From: CAYSPU01 sp964432995
GTDB taxonomy: Bacteria; Verrucomicrobiota; Verrucomicrobiia; Limisphaerales; JAHDYP01
NCBI GenBank assembly: GCA_964432995.1
Contig: CAYSPU010000320.1
Coordinates: 1-5,645 of the forward strand
Reading direction: 5' to 3'
DNA length: 5,645 nucleotides
Within the stretch, counting starts at the first letter, position 1, and every line of letters begins with the position of its first letter. Below, one piece after another: positions 1 through 5,645 of this stretch. A program made the translations under genes and the position numbers. The notes below the pieces were generated by a model. It had not been told where the DNA came from, did not search any database, and was given only the letters and a program-made list of their open reading frames with translations.

Positions 1-423
1 ACGGGTCTCTGCCAGGCAATGGCGCAGCGCGCCGGTCTGCTCGCCGACGTCGGCCAGGAGGAGGAGTGCCGGCGTGTTGGTGCCACCTGGGGTCCAGCGG
101 TTGCGCACGAGGGCGAGGGTGAACTGGCCCTGGACGAGGCTCGCGAGCGTCGACAGCGGGACGCCGGTCCTCTGCTCGACACGGGCGACCATGCCGGTCC
201 GTAACTGGAGGTTCAGTTCCTCCCAGGCCGGTCGCAGAGCCGGGTCTTCCGTCAAGTCGTGGAGCGGATGCCGCTTCCAATGGTCGCGCAGCCGATTGCC
301 GTCGGGGATGGACAGCAGGAAGACTGTGTCGGCAGGAAGCCACGACGGGGCAGGCGGCGCTCCGGGGAGCGCGCGTGCGAAGCTGCAGAGAAGAGCCAGC
401 ATCAGCCCGGCAGTCCGTTTCAT
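1..423 (-). CDS. Secreted protein of unknown function (N-terminal part, cut by left edge)
   Basis: An uninterrupted minus-strand reading frame starts with ATG at 423 and stays open for 141 codons to the window edge. The N-terminus is a typical export signal: residues 2-3 are Lys-Arg, a hydrophobic stretch follows (GLMLALLCSFA), and there is a likely signal peptidase I site after ARA near residue 18, then a Pro/Ala-rich linker. The mature part begins with LPADTVFLLSIPD and later has LVQGQFTLALVRNRW and TPALLLLADV. This alternation of hydrophobic strand and charged helix looks like the exported, DUF3352-like proteins I associate with Verrucomicrobiota, but I cannot confirm the family. No catalytic motif is visible. 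An in-frame ATG at 468 would add 15 residues (MGIGRLLSLHLLSPR) ahead of the signal; the start at 423 gives the cleaner signal peptide, although neither start has a good ribosome binding site. It is divergent from the large FG-GAP gene. The coding call is strong; the function is unknown. Confidence 0.85.
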   Translation of the reverse strand, partial: MKRTAGLMLALLCSFARALPGAPPAPSWLPADTVFLLSIPDGNRLRDHWKRHPLHDLTEDPALRPAWEELNLQLRTGMVARVEQRTGVPLSTLASLVQGQFTLALVRNRWTPGGTNTPALLLLADVGEQTGALRHCLAETR

Positions 424-524
424 CCGCGGCGAGAGTAAGTGGAGGGACAAGAGTCTGCCAATCCCCATTTGGTGACGGCAATGCGCTTGCCGGAGCGCGG
501 CGGAGATCCCATCCTTTCCGGGCG
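424..524. promoter_or_regulatory. Divergent intergenic region, presumed promoters for both flanking genes
   Basis: These 101 bases separate the start codons of two divergently oriented genes, so both promoters are expected here or just inside the genes. I see no convincing sigma-70 pair. On the minus strand TTGGCA (5 of 6 matches to the -35 consensus) lies upstream of the 423 start but has no good -10 at normal spacing. On the plus strand TTGCCG at 487-492 is followed by only a poor -10-like CATCCT at 510-515. No clear inverted repeat or operator is visible. Neither gene has a purine-rich Shine-Dalgarno at the usual distance; GGAG at 502-505 is about 20 bases from the plus-strand ATG. The call rests on gene orientation only. 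Confidence 0.35.
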
Positions 525-3500
525 ATGTTGGGGACCGATCGTTATCGATGCGGCGTCCTGGCCTGCCTGCTCGTGGGCAGCGCTGCCTGCTTCGGAAGCG
601 ACTCGAGCCCCGCGGCATCCTTTGCCTGGCGGAGCGGTTCTGGTTTCCGCCAGGCCCGGCTCCAGGTTGCGCTCACCGGACCGGACGGCTTCCGGGAAGT
701 GCCCTCCAGCACGACCGGCATCGGTTTTCGGAACGCCCTCGCTCCAATCGAAGTCGCCAGCAACAACAACCTCATGAACGGATCAGGGGTCGCCGCCGGC
801 GACTTCGATGGCGACGGCTGGTGCGATCTCTACTTCTGCGCCATCAGCGGAACCAACGCCCTCTACCGGAACGTTGGCGGCTGGCGCTTCGAACCCGTCA
901 CGAACTCCCCTGTCGTCGGATGTGCGGGCCTCCATTCCACCGGCGCCGTGTTTGCCGACGTGGACGCGGACGGGGACGCCGACCTCCTGGTAGGCACTTT
1001 GGGGTCCGGCGTTTGTTGTTTCCTGAATGACGGCGCAGGCAGGTTCCGGGACGGGACGGCGGAGGTTGGCCTGAGGTCGGACACCGGCAGTACCAGCCTC
1101 GCGATGGCCGACGTGGACGGCGACCGCGACCTGGACCTGTACGTGGCCAACTACGGCGCCGTTTCGCTCCTCCGCTCCGGCGGGAAGGCCGATATGAGAC
1201 AGGTCAACGGACGTTGGGAGTTCATCGGCCCCATCGCCAAGCGCCTGCGCATCGTCGGCGGACGCATTGAGGAAGTCGGCGAGCTCGACGTTCTCTACCT
1301 CAATGACGGCCACGGCCACTTCCAGCCTGTCCCCTGGAATTCCGAGTTCTTCCTGGACGAGAACGGCAAGCCCAAGGCCGACCCCACCGATTTCGGGCTG
1401 TCGGTGCAGATGCGCGACCTCAACGGGGACCGCGCCCCGGAAATCTATGTCTGCAACGATTTCCAGACTGTCGACCGCTTCTGGATCAACGACGGACGGG
1501 GCCGCTTCCGGCTCCTGCCGCGCCTGGCGATGCGCAAACAGAGTTTCTCCTCGATGAGCGTCGACTTCGGAGACATCGACCGGGACGGCGACTTTGATTT
1601 CTTCGTCACGGAGATGTTGGGGAGGAAACACCTGGATCGCACCCGGCAGCTTGTGGGAATGGAACCGTACCTTTCGCAGCCGGGGCGCCTCGAAGGCCGG
1701 CCCGAGGTCGCGCGGAACACCCTCTACCTGGCCCAAGGAGACGGTGAGTACTCCGAGATTGCCTACGCCGCCGGTGTGCACGCCTCCGACTGGACGTGGC
1801 AGTCCCTGTTCCTGGACGTGGACCTCGATGGTTACGAGGACCTGCTCGTCTGCAACGGCGTCATGTACGATGTCCTGGATCGTGACGTCCTCGCTCGCAT
1901 TCGCGCCCGGGGACGAATCTCTCCCGATCAGAGCCGCACCAACCTTTGGCTCTACCCGCCCTTCCTGACGCCGAATGTCGCTTGGCGCAACCGCCACGAC
2001 CTGACCTTCGAGGACGTGAGCCAGCGGTGGGGGTTCGATTCCACACAGATCTCCCAAGGCGCCGCTCTCGCCGACTTTGACCACGACGGCGATCTCGATC
2101 TTGCCGTGAACACCCTGAACGGCCCCCCCTTGCTTCTATGCAACCAGACCGCGGCGCCACGGATCGCTGTCCGGTTGCGCGGCCGCCCCTCCAACGCGCC
2201 GGGAATCGGAGCCCTCATCCGCGTGTCCGGCGGCCCCGTCCCCCTTCAAATGCAGGAGATGCTCTGCGGCGGCCGTTATGTCTCCGGCGACGACACCATA
2301 AGGACTTTCGCCGCAGGCACGAACGGGAGTCCTCTGAACATTGAGGTTCGATGGAGGAACGGCGGCACCAGCATCATCCGCAACGCCCTCGCCGGTCACA
2401 TTTACGAGGTCGAAGAATCCGGTTCGCAGAGCGATCCCCCGCCGGAATCGCCCTCCACCAACCGTGACCCCATGTTCGAGGATGCCAGCGACCAGTTGAA
2501 CCACACCCACCACGAGGAGTTCTACCCCGACTACGCGCTCCAGCCTCTCCTCATGAAACAACTCAGCCAGTTCGGTCCCGGCGTGGCCTGGTTCGACCTG
2601 GATGCCGATGGTCGGGAAGAGCTGATTCTCGGCTCCGGAAGGGGAGGGACGATCGATGTGTTTCGCCGCGCGGACCGCGGCTTCGTGAAGTTGCCCGGCT
2701 CCGAGGACTGGATCGTGCCGGATGACACCGCCGGCCTCGTAGGTTGGGTGTGGGCAGACGGGCGGAGGGCCGTGCTCGCGGGGGTTGCGTGCTACGAGTC
2801 CGCACCCCCGGCCACCAACACCCTCGTCGAGGTGGCCCTCCAGGGGGCGCCGCCACGGGTCACGCTCAGCCCCGTTGCCGGCGTGTCGATCGCGCCCTCC
2901 AGCCCCGGGCCGCTGGCGGCTGCGGACATCGATGGCGACGGCGCGCTGGAGTTGTTCGTGGGGGGACGTCTCGTTGCCGGCCACTATCCTGAGTCTGCCC
3001 GCTCCGTCGTTCTCAGACAACGATCGGGACGCTTCGCTGTCGACGAGCCCAACACCGAAGCCGTGCGGGATGTCGGCATGGTCAGCGGGGCCACCTGGGG
3101 TGATTTGAACCGGGACGGGTTCCCCGAACTGATCCTGGCCTGCGATTGGGGACCCATCCGTGTTTTTGGGAACCGTCAAGGACAACTCCACGAAATGACA
3201 GCCGCGCTCGGTCTCTCTGGCTACACCGGTTGGTGGAACGGCGTGGCCACCGGCGACTTCAACGAAGACGGGCAGCTCGATATCGTCGCTTCGAACTGGG
3301 GCCACAACGGTGGTTACCGCGCCGACCCCAGCCACCCCCTCACGCTTCATTACGTCAGGCTCACAGAGCCCGACCGGGTGGACCTCATCGAATCCTACTT
3401 CGCGCCCGAGTTGAACATTGATGTGCCCCTCCGGGGGCTGAACGCTCTCAGCCAGGCGTTCCCTCAGATCCTGGAGCGTTTCCCCACCCACGCGGCTTTC

Positions 3501-4214
3501 GGCCAGGCGTCGATCACCAACCTCCTGGCGGCCATTCCGCACCCCACGCGTTCCGTTTCGATCACCACGCTTGCCAGCACTCTCTTCCTGAACCGTGGCT
3601 CCAACTTCCTTGCGACGCCCCTCCCCCTCGACGCGCAGCTCGCTCCCGCCTTCCATGTGGGCATCGCGGACGCCGATGGTGACGGTCACGAGGACATCCT
3701 GCTCAGCCAGAACTTCTTCGCCGTCCGCCCCGAATGGCACCGGATGGATGCCGGAAGGGCGCTCCTCCTCGCGGGCGACGGCCGAGGCGGTTTCCAGTCC
3801 GTCCCGGGCCGGACTTCCGGGATCAAGGTCTACGGTGAACAGCGAGGCGCCGCCTGGGCCGACTTCGACGGGGACCGGCGGCTGGACGTGGTGATCACCC
3901 AAAACGGCACCCAAACGCGCGTCTTCCGCAATCGGCAGGCCAGACCCGGGTGCCGCGTGTCCGTGGCCGGTCCCAAGGGAAATCCCGACGCCCTGGGCGC
4001 TTCGCTCCTGCTGCGGACTCCGGCAGGGTCGGCGCGCGTCAAGCCGGTCGGCGGCGCGGCGGGATACTGGTCCCAAGACGGAGCGAGCGTCCTCTTCGGA
4101 CAGCCTGCGGAGGGTTCAACGCTCGAGGTGGTCTGGCCGGGCGGTCGTCGCGAGGCGCACCCGCTTCCGGCGCGCGCCGAGGAGGTGCAGGTCACGGAGT
4201 CCGGTCTTCTATAG
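525..4214 (+). CDS. Giant exported FG-GAP/VCBS repeat protein with two ASPIC/UnbV domains (CRTAC1-like)
   Basis: This gene encodes a 1229-residue protein. ATG 525 was chosen because it begins a signal sequence (Arg6, Arg8, then the hydrophobic GVLACLLVGSAAC). Cys22 in SAAC could be a weak lipobox or simply follow a signal peptidase I cleavage. The frame stays open back to ATG 375, but that extension is charged, overlaps the divergent gene and would bury the signal. The first unit (about 70-632) has seven Ca-binding-loop motifs of the FG-GAP type, such as DFDGDGWCD at 93, DVDADGDAD at 145, DVDGDRDLD at 196, DIDRDGDFD at 350 and DFDHDGDLD at 517. It ends in an ASPIC/UnbV domain (about 546-630; SNAPGIGALIRV, GGRYVSGDD, IEVRWRNGG). 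A Pro/Ser linker (633-648) leads to the second unit, with six loops (691, 801, 860, 911, 1049, 1113) and a second ASPIC-like domain (about 1140-1225; ALGASLLLRT, GYWSQDG, LEVVWPGGR). FG-GAP repeats form beta-propellers that bind calcium and usually ligands, glycans or partner proteins. There is no catalytic site, C-terminal sorting signal or transmembrane anchor. The product is presumed periplasmic, surface-bound or outer-membrane-anchored; its ligand is unknown. Confidence 0.93.
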   Translation: MLGTDRYRCGVLACLLVGSAACFGSDSSPAASFAWRSGSGFRQARLQVALTGPDGFREVPSSTTGIGFRNALAPIEVASNNNLMNGSGVAAGDFDGDGWCDLYFCAISGTNALYRNVGGWRFEPVTNSPVVGCAGLHSTGAVFADVDADGDADLLVGTLGSGVCCFLNDGAGRFRDGTAEVGLRSDTGSTSLAMADVDGDRDLDLYVANYGAVSLLRSGGKADMRQVNGRWEFIGPIAKRLRIVGGRIEEVGELDVLYLNDGHGHFQPVPWNSEFFLDENGKPKADPTDFGLSVQMRDLNGDRAPEIYVCNDFQTVDRFWINDGRGRFRLLPRLAMRKQSFSSMSVDFGDIDRDGDFDFFVTEMLGRKHLDRTRQLVGMEPYLSQPGRLEGRPEVARNTLYLAQGDGEYSEIAYAAGVHASDWTWQSLFLDVDLDGYEDLLVCNGVMYDVLDRDVLARIRARGRISPDQSRTNLWLYPPFLTPNVAWRNRHDLTFEDVSQRWGFDSTQISQGAALADFDHDGDLDLAVNTLNGPPLLLCNQTAAPRIAVRLRGRPSNAPGIGALIRVSGGPVPLQMQEMLCGGRYVSGDDTIRTFAAGTNGSPLNIEVRWRNGGTSIIRNALAGHIYEVEESGSQSDPPPESPSTNRDPMFEDASDQLNHTHHEEFYPDYALQPLLMKQLSQFGPGVAWFDLDADGREELILGSGRGGTIDVFRRADRGFVKLPGSEDWIVPDDTAGLVGWVWADGRRAVLAGVACYESAPPATNTLVEVALQGAPPRVTLSPVAGVSIAPSSPGPLAAADIDGDGALELFVGGRLVAGHYPESARSVVLRQRSGRFAVDEPNTEAVRDVGMVSGATWGDLNRDGFPELILACDWGPIRVFGNRQGQLHEMTAALGLSGYTGWWNGVATGDFNEDGQLDIVASNWGHNGGYRADPSHPLTLHYVRLTEPDRVDLIESYFAPELNIDVPLRGLNALSQAFPQILERFPTHAAFGQASITNLLAAIPHPTRSVSITTLASTLFLNRGSNFLATPLPLDAQLAPAFHVGIADADGDGHEDILLSQNFFAVRPEWHRMDAGRALLLAGDGRGGFQSVPGRTSGIKVYGEQRGAAWADFDGDRRLDVVITQNGTQTRVFRNRQARPGCRVSVAGPKGNPDALGASLLLRTPAGSARVKPVGGAAGYWSQDGASVLFGQPAEGSTLEVVWPGGRREAHPLPARAEEVQVTESGLL

Positions 4215-4239
4215 GGTCCCGCCGCCGAGGCGGGATCTT
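4213..4239 (+). terminator. Stem-loop at the stop codon of the FG-GAP gene, possible terminator
   Basis: The core is a perfect 7-bp inverted repeat, TCCCGCC (4217-4223) and GGCGGGA (4229-4235), with a 5-base loop GCCGA. Pairing can extend outward through 4213/4239 with two G-U pairs, giving 11 continuous base pairs. It begins inside the TAG stop codon of the 1229-residue gene, which is a normal place for an end-of-gene hairpin. It is followed by TCTTCC rather than a run of T, so it is not a textbook intrinsic terminator. It may act with Rho, protect the 3' end of the mRNA, or be incidental in GC-rich DNA. Confidence 0.4.
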
Positions 4240-4388
4240 CCCGGAGCCGACAGAACGCCCGTCCGCAGGGGCGAAAACCGTGCGTGGACCGGGGACGGCC
4301 GAACCTTCAGCGCCGCTTAGGCGAGGATACGGGCGCCCATAATGCCTTTGCCAAGGCCAACCAAGCCGACGTAGAGTGTGCCCCGAGC
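4240..4388 (+). other. Non-coding gap and leader before the DUF5989/carbamoyltransferase pair
   Basis: These 149 bases hold no supportable gene. An open frame from ATG 4284 runs into the DUF5989 gene, but its 35 extra residues are hydrophilic and unlike the family N-terminus. The stretch probably contains the promoter and 5' untranslated leader for the two downstream genes. I see only short possible stems, for example GCGCC near 4309 pairing with GGCGC near 4344, and no recognisable riboswitch class or clear -35/-10 pair. There is no strong ribosome binding site; the nearest purine-rich run, TAGAG, is more than 10 bases from the ATG at 4389. Confidence 0.3.
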
Positions 4389-4541
4389 ATGTGGCAGTTG
4401 TGCAAAGAGTTCCTGTTGTTCCTGCGGCAGGAGAAGAAATGGTGGCTGATCCCTCTGGTCGTGGTTCTCCTCCTGCTGGCCGGGCTCATCGTCTTCAGCT
4501 CGGGCTCCGTACTGGCGCCCTTCATGTATCCGTTCATGTGA
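4389..4541 (+). CDS. DUF5989-family small single-pass membrane protein (SxtK-like)
   Basis: This is a complete 50-residue protein. Residues 1-20 form a short amphipathic, positively charged segment (KEFLLFLRQEKKWWL). A single hydrophobic membrane span follows (about 20-37, IPLVVVLLLLAGLIVF), then a short tail SGSVLAPFMYPFM. The pattern of helix, KKWW, hydrophobic span and GS-x-LAPF-x-Y is what I recognise as the DUF5989 family, whose members are usually about 50 residues and are found beside carbamoyltransferases. The positive-inside rule suggests a cytoplasmic N-terminus. ATG 4389 was chosen because it gives the family length; an in-frame ATG at 4284 adds only an unrelated hydrophilic leader. 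The gene ends 9 bases before the carbamoyltransferase start, so the two are very likely co-transcribed. The biochemical role is unknown. One inference is that it recruits the soluble carbamoyltransferase to the inner membrane or to a membrane partner. It is small enough to be missed by automatic gene calling. Confidence 0.85.
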   Translation: MWQLCKEFLLFLRQEKKWWLIPLVVVLLLLAGLIVFSSGSVLAPFMYPFM

Positions 4542-4550
4542 GATCGCGTC

Positions 4551-5645
4551 ATGCGGCACATCCTCGGGGTCTCCGCTTTCTACCACGACGCCGCGGCCGC
4601 GCTCCTGCGCGAGGGGCGGATCGTCGCGGCCGCCCAGGAGGAACGGTTCAGCCGCCGCAAGAATGACGAGCGGTTCCCGGTCCACGCCGTCCAGTTCTGT
4701 TTGCAGCAGGGCGGTCTCTCCGCCGCCGATCTCAGCGCGGTGGTCTTCTATGACAAGCCCGTCACCAAGTTCGCCCGGATGCTGGAGACCTACCTGGCGA
4801 TCGCGCCGGCGGGGCTGGGAACCTTCCTGCAGGTGCTGCCTTCCTGGCTGGGGGAGAAGCTGAACCTCCGCGCCACCGTGCGTGAGGAGATCCCCGGTCT
4901 CCCCGATACCTGCCCCATCCTTTTCACCCAACACCACCAGGCACACGCCGCCAGCGCCTTCTTCCCCTCCCCTTTCGCCCGCGCCGCCATCCTGACCGTC
5001 GACGGCGTGGGGGAATACGCCACCACCACTCTCGGCCGCGGGATCGGGGACCAGTTCGAAATCCTCCGCGAACTCCGGTTCCCGCACTCGCTGGGGCTGC
5101 TCTACTCTGCGTTCACCGCCTACTGCGGTTTCCGGGTCAACTCGGGAGAGTACAAACTCATGGGCCTCGCCCCCTACGGCGAACCGCGATTCGCGCAGGC
5201 GATCTACGATCACTTGATCGATCTCAAGGCCGACGGTTCCTTCTGGCTGAACCTCGAGTACTTCGACTTCCTCAAACGCTGGAGCATGACCAATGACCGC
5301 TTCCATCGGTTGTTCGAGGGCCCCCCACGGCCCCCGGAAGGCAAGTTGGAGCCGCGTCATGCCGACGTCGCCCGGTCGATCCAAACGGTGACCGAGGAGG
5401 TCATGCTGCGCCTCGCGCGCCAGGCTCACGCCCTGACCGGCGAGGATTCCCTGTGTCTGGCCGGCGGTGTTGCCCTGAACTGCGTCGCCAACGGGCGCAT
5501 CCTTCGCGAAGGCCCCTTCCGGCAGATCTGGGTGCAGCCGGCCGCAGGGGACGCGGGTGGCGCCCTGGGAGCCGCGCTGGCGGCCTGGCACGCCTCCCTC
5601 AAACCGCAAGGCACCCCCCGCGTGGTGGCCCCGGACGACGACATG
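4551..5645 (+). CDS. Carbamoyltransferase, NodU/CmcH/TobZ family (N-terminal 365 residues, cut by right edge)
   Basis: The frame opens with ATG 4551 and is still open at the window end. Family members are about 550-620 residues, so roughly 60% is present. The start MRHILGVSAFYHDAAAALL is the classic N-terminus, followed by AAAQEERFSRRKND (27-39). The Kae1/ASKHA-like domain shows HHQAHAASAFFPSPF (128-142), with H128 and H132 as the likely HxxxH metal ligands. It also shows LTVDGVGEYATT (148-159, D151), SGEYKLMGLAPYG (198-210), LAGGVALNCVANG (303-315) and PAAGDAGGALGAAL (330-343, D334 the expected second metal or substrate Asp). All key residues that can be seen are intact, so the enzyme should be active. 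Relatives such as TobZ use carbamoyl phosphate and ATP, through carbamoyl-adenylate, to carbamoylate a hydroxyl group on an antibiotic, Nod factor or other acceptor. The C-terminal YrdC-like domain should lie beyond the edge. The acceptor cannot be predicted here. The enzyme is cytoplasmic and is coupled to the DUF5989 gene by a 9-base gap that has only a weak GTGAGA as ribosome binding site. Confidence 0.95.
   Translation, partial: MRHILGVSAFYHDAAAALLREGRIVAAAQEERFSRRKNDERFPVHAVQFCLQQGGLSAADLSAVVFYDKPVTKFARMLETYLAIAPAGLGTFLQVLPSWLGEKLNLRATVREEIPGLPDTCPILFTQHHQAHAASAFFPSPFARAAILTVDGVGEYATTTLGRGIGDQFEILRELRFPHSLGLLYSAFTAYCGFRVNSGEYKLMGLAPYGEPRFAQAIYDHLIDLKADGSFWLNLEYFDFLKRWSMTNDRFHRLFEGPPRPPEGKLEPRHADVARSIQTVTEEVMLRLARQAHALTGEDSLCLAGGVALNCVANGRILREGPFRQIWVQPAAGDAGGALGAALAAWHASLKPQGTPRVVAPDDDM

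Noticed and set aside
469..515. Sigma-70-like promoter before the FG-GAP gene
   Set aside because: TTGCCG at 487-492 has no acceptable -10 at 16-18 bases (CATCCT matches only 3 of 6), so it is no better than chance.
375..524. 50-residue N-terminal extension of the FG-GAP protein (ATG 375)
   Set aside because: The extension is Arg/Ser-rich, would place the signal peptide internally, and overlaps the start of the divergent secreted-protein gene. ATG 525 fits an exported protein.
783..2084. 433-codon open frame on the minus strand
   Set aside because: It is antisense to the first FG-GAP unit. Runs like VPVEV and VAVAV are the complement of repeated Asp-Gly-Asp codons and not a protein family.
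2136..4076. 646-codon open frame on the minus strand
   Set aside because: It lies wholly inside the plus-strand FG-GAP gene, whose product has repeated recognisable motifs. The minus-strand translation is rich in Gly, Val, Glu and Arg without any domain or signal, as expected for the antisense of GC-rich Asp/Gly repeat codons.
525..4214. FG-GAP protein as an integrin-like or phage/toxin component
   Set aside because: Calcium loops of this type are shared by many unrelated secreted proteins. No toxin, tail-fibre, RHS or protease domain is present, so only a general exported binding role is supported.
4284..4388. 35-residue N-terminal extension of the DUF5989 protein (ATG 4284)
   Set aside because: It is hydrophilic and unlike family members, which begin close to the amphipathic helix; ATG 4389 gives the usual length of about 50 residues.
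4240..4388. Possible riboswitch or structured RNA in the leader
   Set aside because: I compared it by eye with c-di-GMP and cobalamin consensus patterns after noticing GGGGCGAAAACC and GGGGACGG. The conserved cores are absent and only 4-5 bp stems form, so I do not call an RNA class.
4317..5609. 430-codon open frame on the minus strand
   Set aside because: It overlaps both the DUF5989 gene and the carbamoyltransferase, which are both recognised; its translation shows no domain.

Overview
This is a GC-rich, gene-dense bacterial window with four protein genes and no RNA gene, insertion sequence, CRISPR array or tRNA that I can see. The gene content suggests an environmental bacterium of the Planctomycetota/Verrucomicrobiota type, more likely Verrucomicrobiota. 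The reasons are a very large secreted FG-GAP/ASPIC protein, a secreted protein of a style I associate with Verrucomicrobiota, and the lack of clear Shine-Dalgarno sequences before the genes. The assignment is an inference and has not been tested by any search.

Layout: (1) Positions 1-423, minus strand: the N-terminal 141 residues of a secreted protein of unknown function that runs off the left edge. (2) Positions 424-524: a short gap between divergent genes that must hold promoters for both. (3) Positions 525-4214, plus strand: a 1229-residue exported protein built from two successive FG-GAP/VCBS propeller-like units. Each unit ends in an ASPIC/UnbV (CRTAC1-type) domain, and together they carry 13 calcium-loop motifs. 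(4) Positions 4215-4388: a non-coding gap that starts with an 11-bp hairpin overlapping the stop codon. (5) Positions 4389-4541: a 50-residue single-pass membrane protein of the DUF5989 type. (6) Positions 4551-5645: the first 365 residues of a NodU/CmcH/TobZ-type carbamoyltransferase, cut by the right edge.

The last two genes look like one transcription unit, with only 9 bases between them. Small DUF5989-type membrane proteins are known neighbours of carbamoyltransferases, as in the sxtI-sxtJ-sxtK arrangement of saxitoxin clusters. The inferred role is carbamoylation of a small molecule or glycan, with the membrane peptide as an accessory of unknown function. An SxtJ-like membrane protein would be expected just past the right edge. 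The giant FG-GAP protein upstream is on the same strand but is separated by 174 bases and a hairpin, so it is probably transcribed separately. Nothing in the window shows that it works with the carbamoyltransferase.
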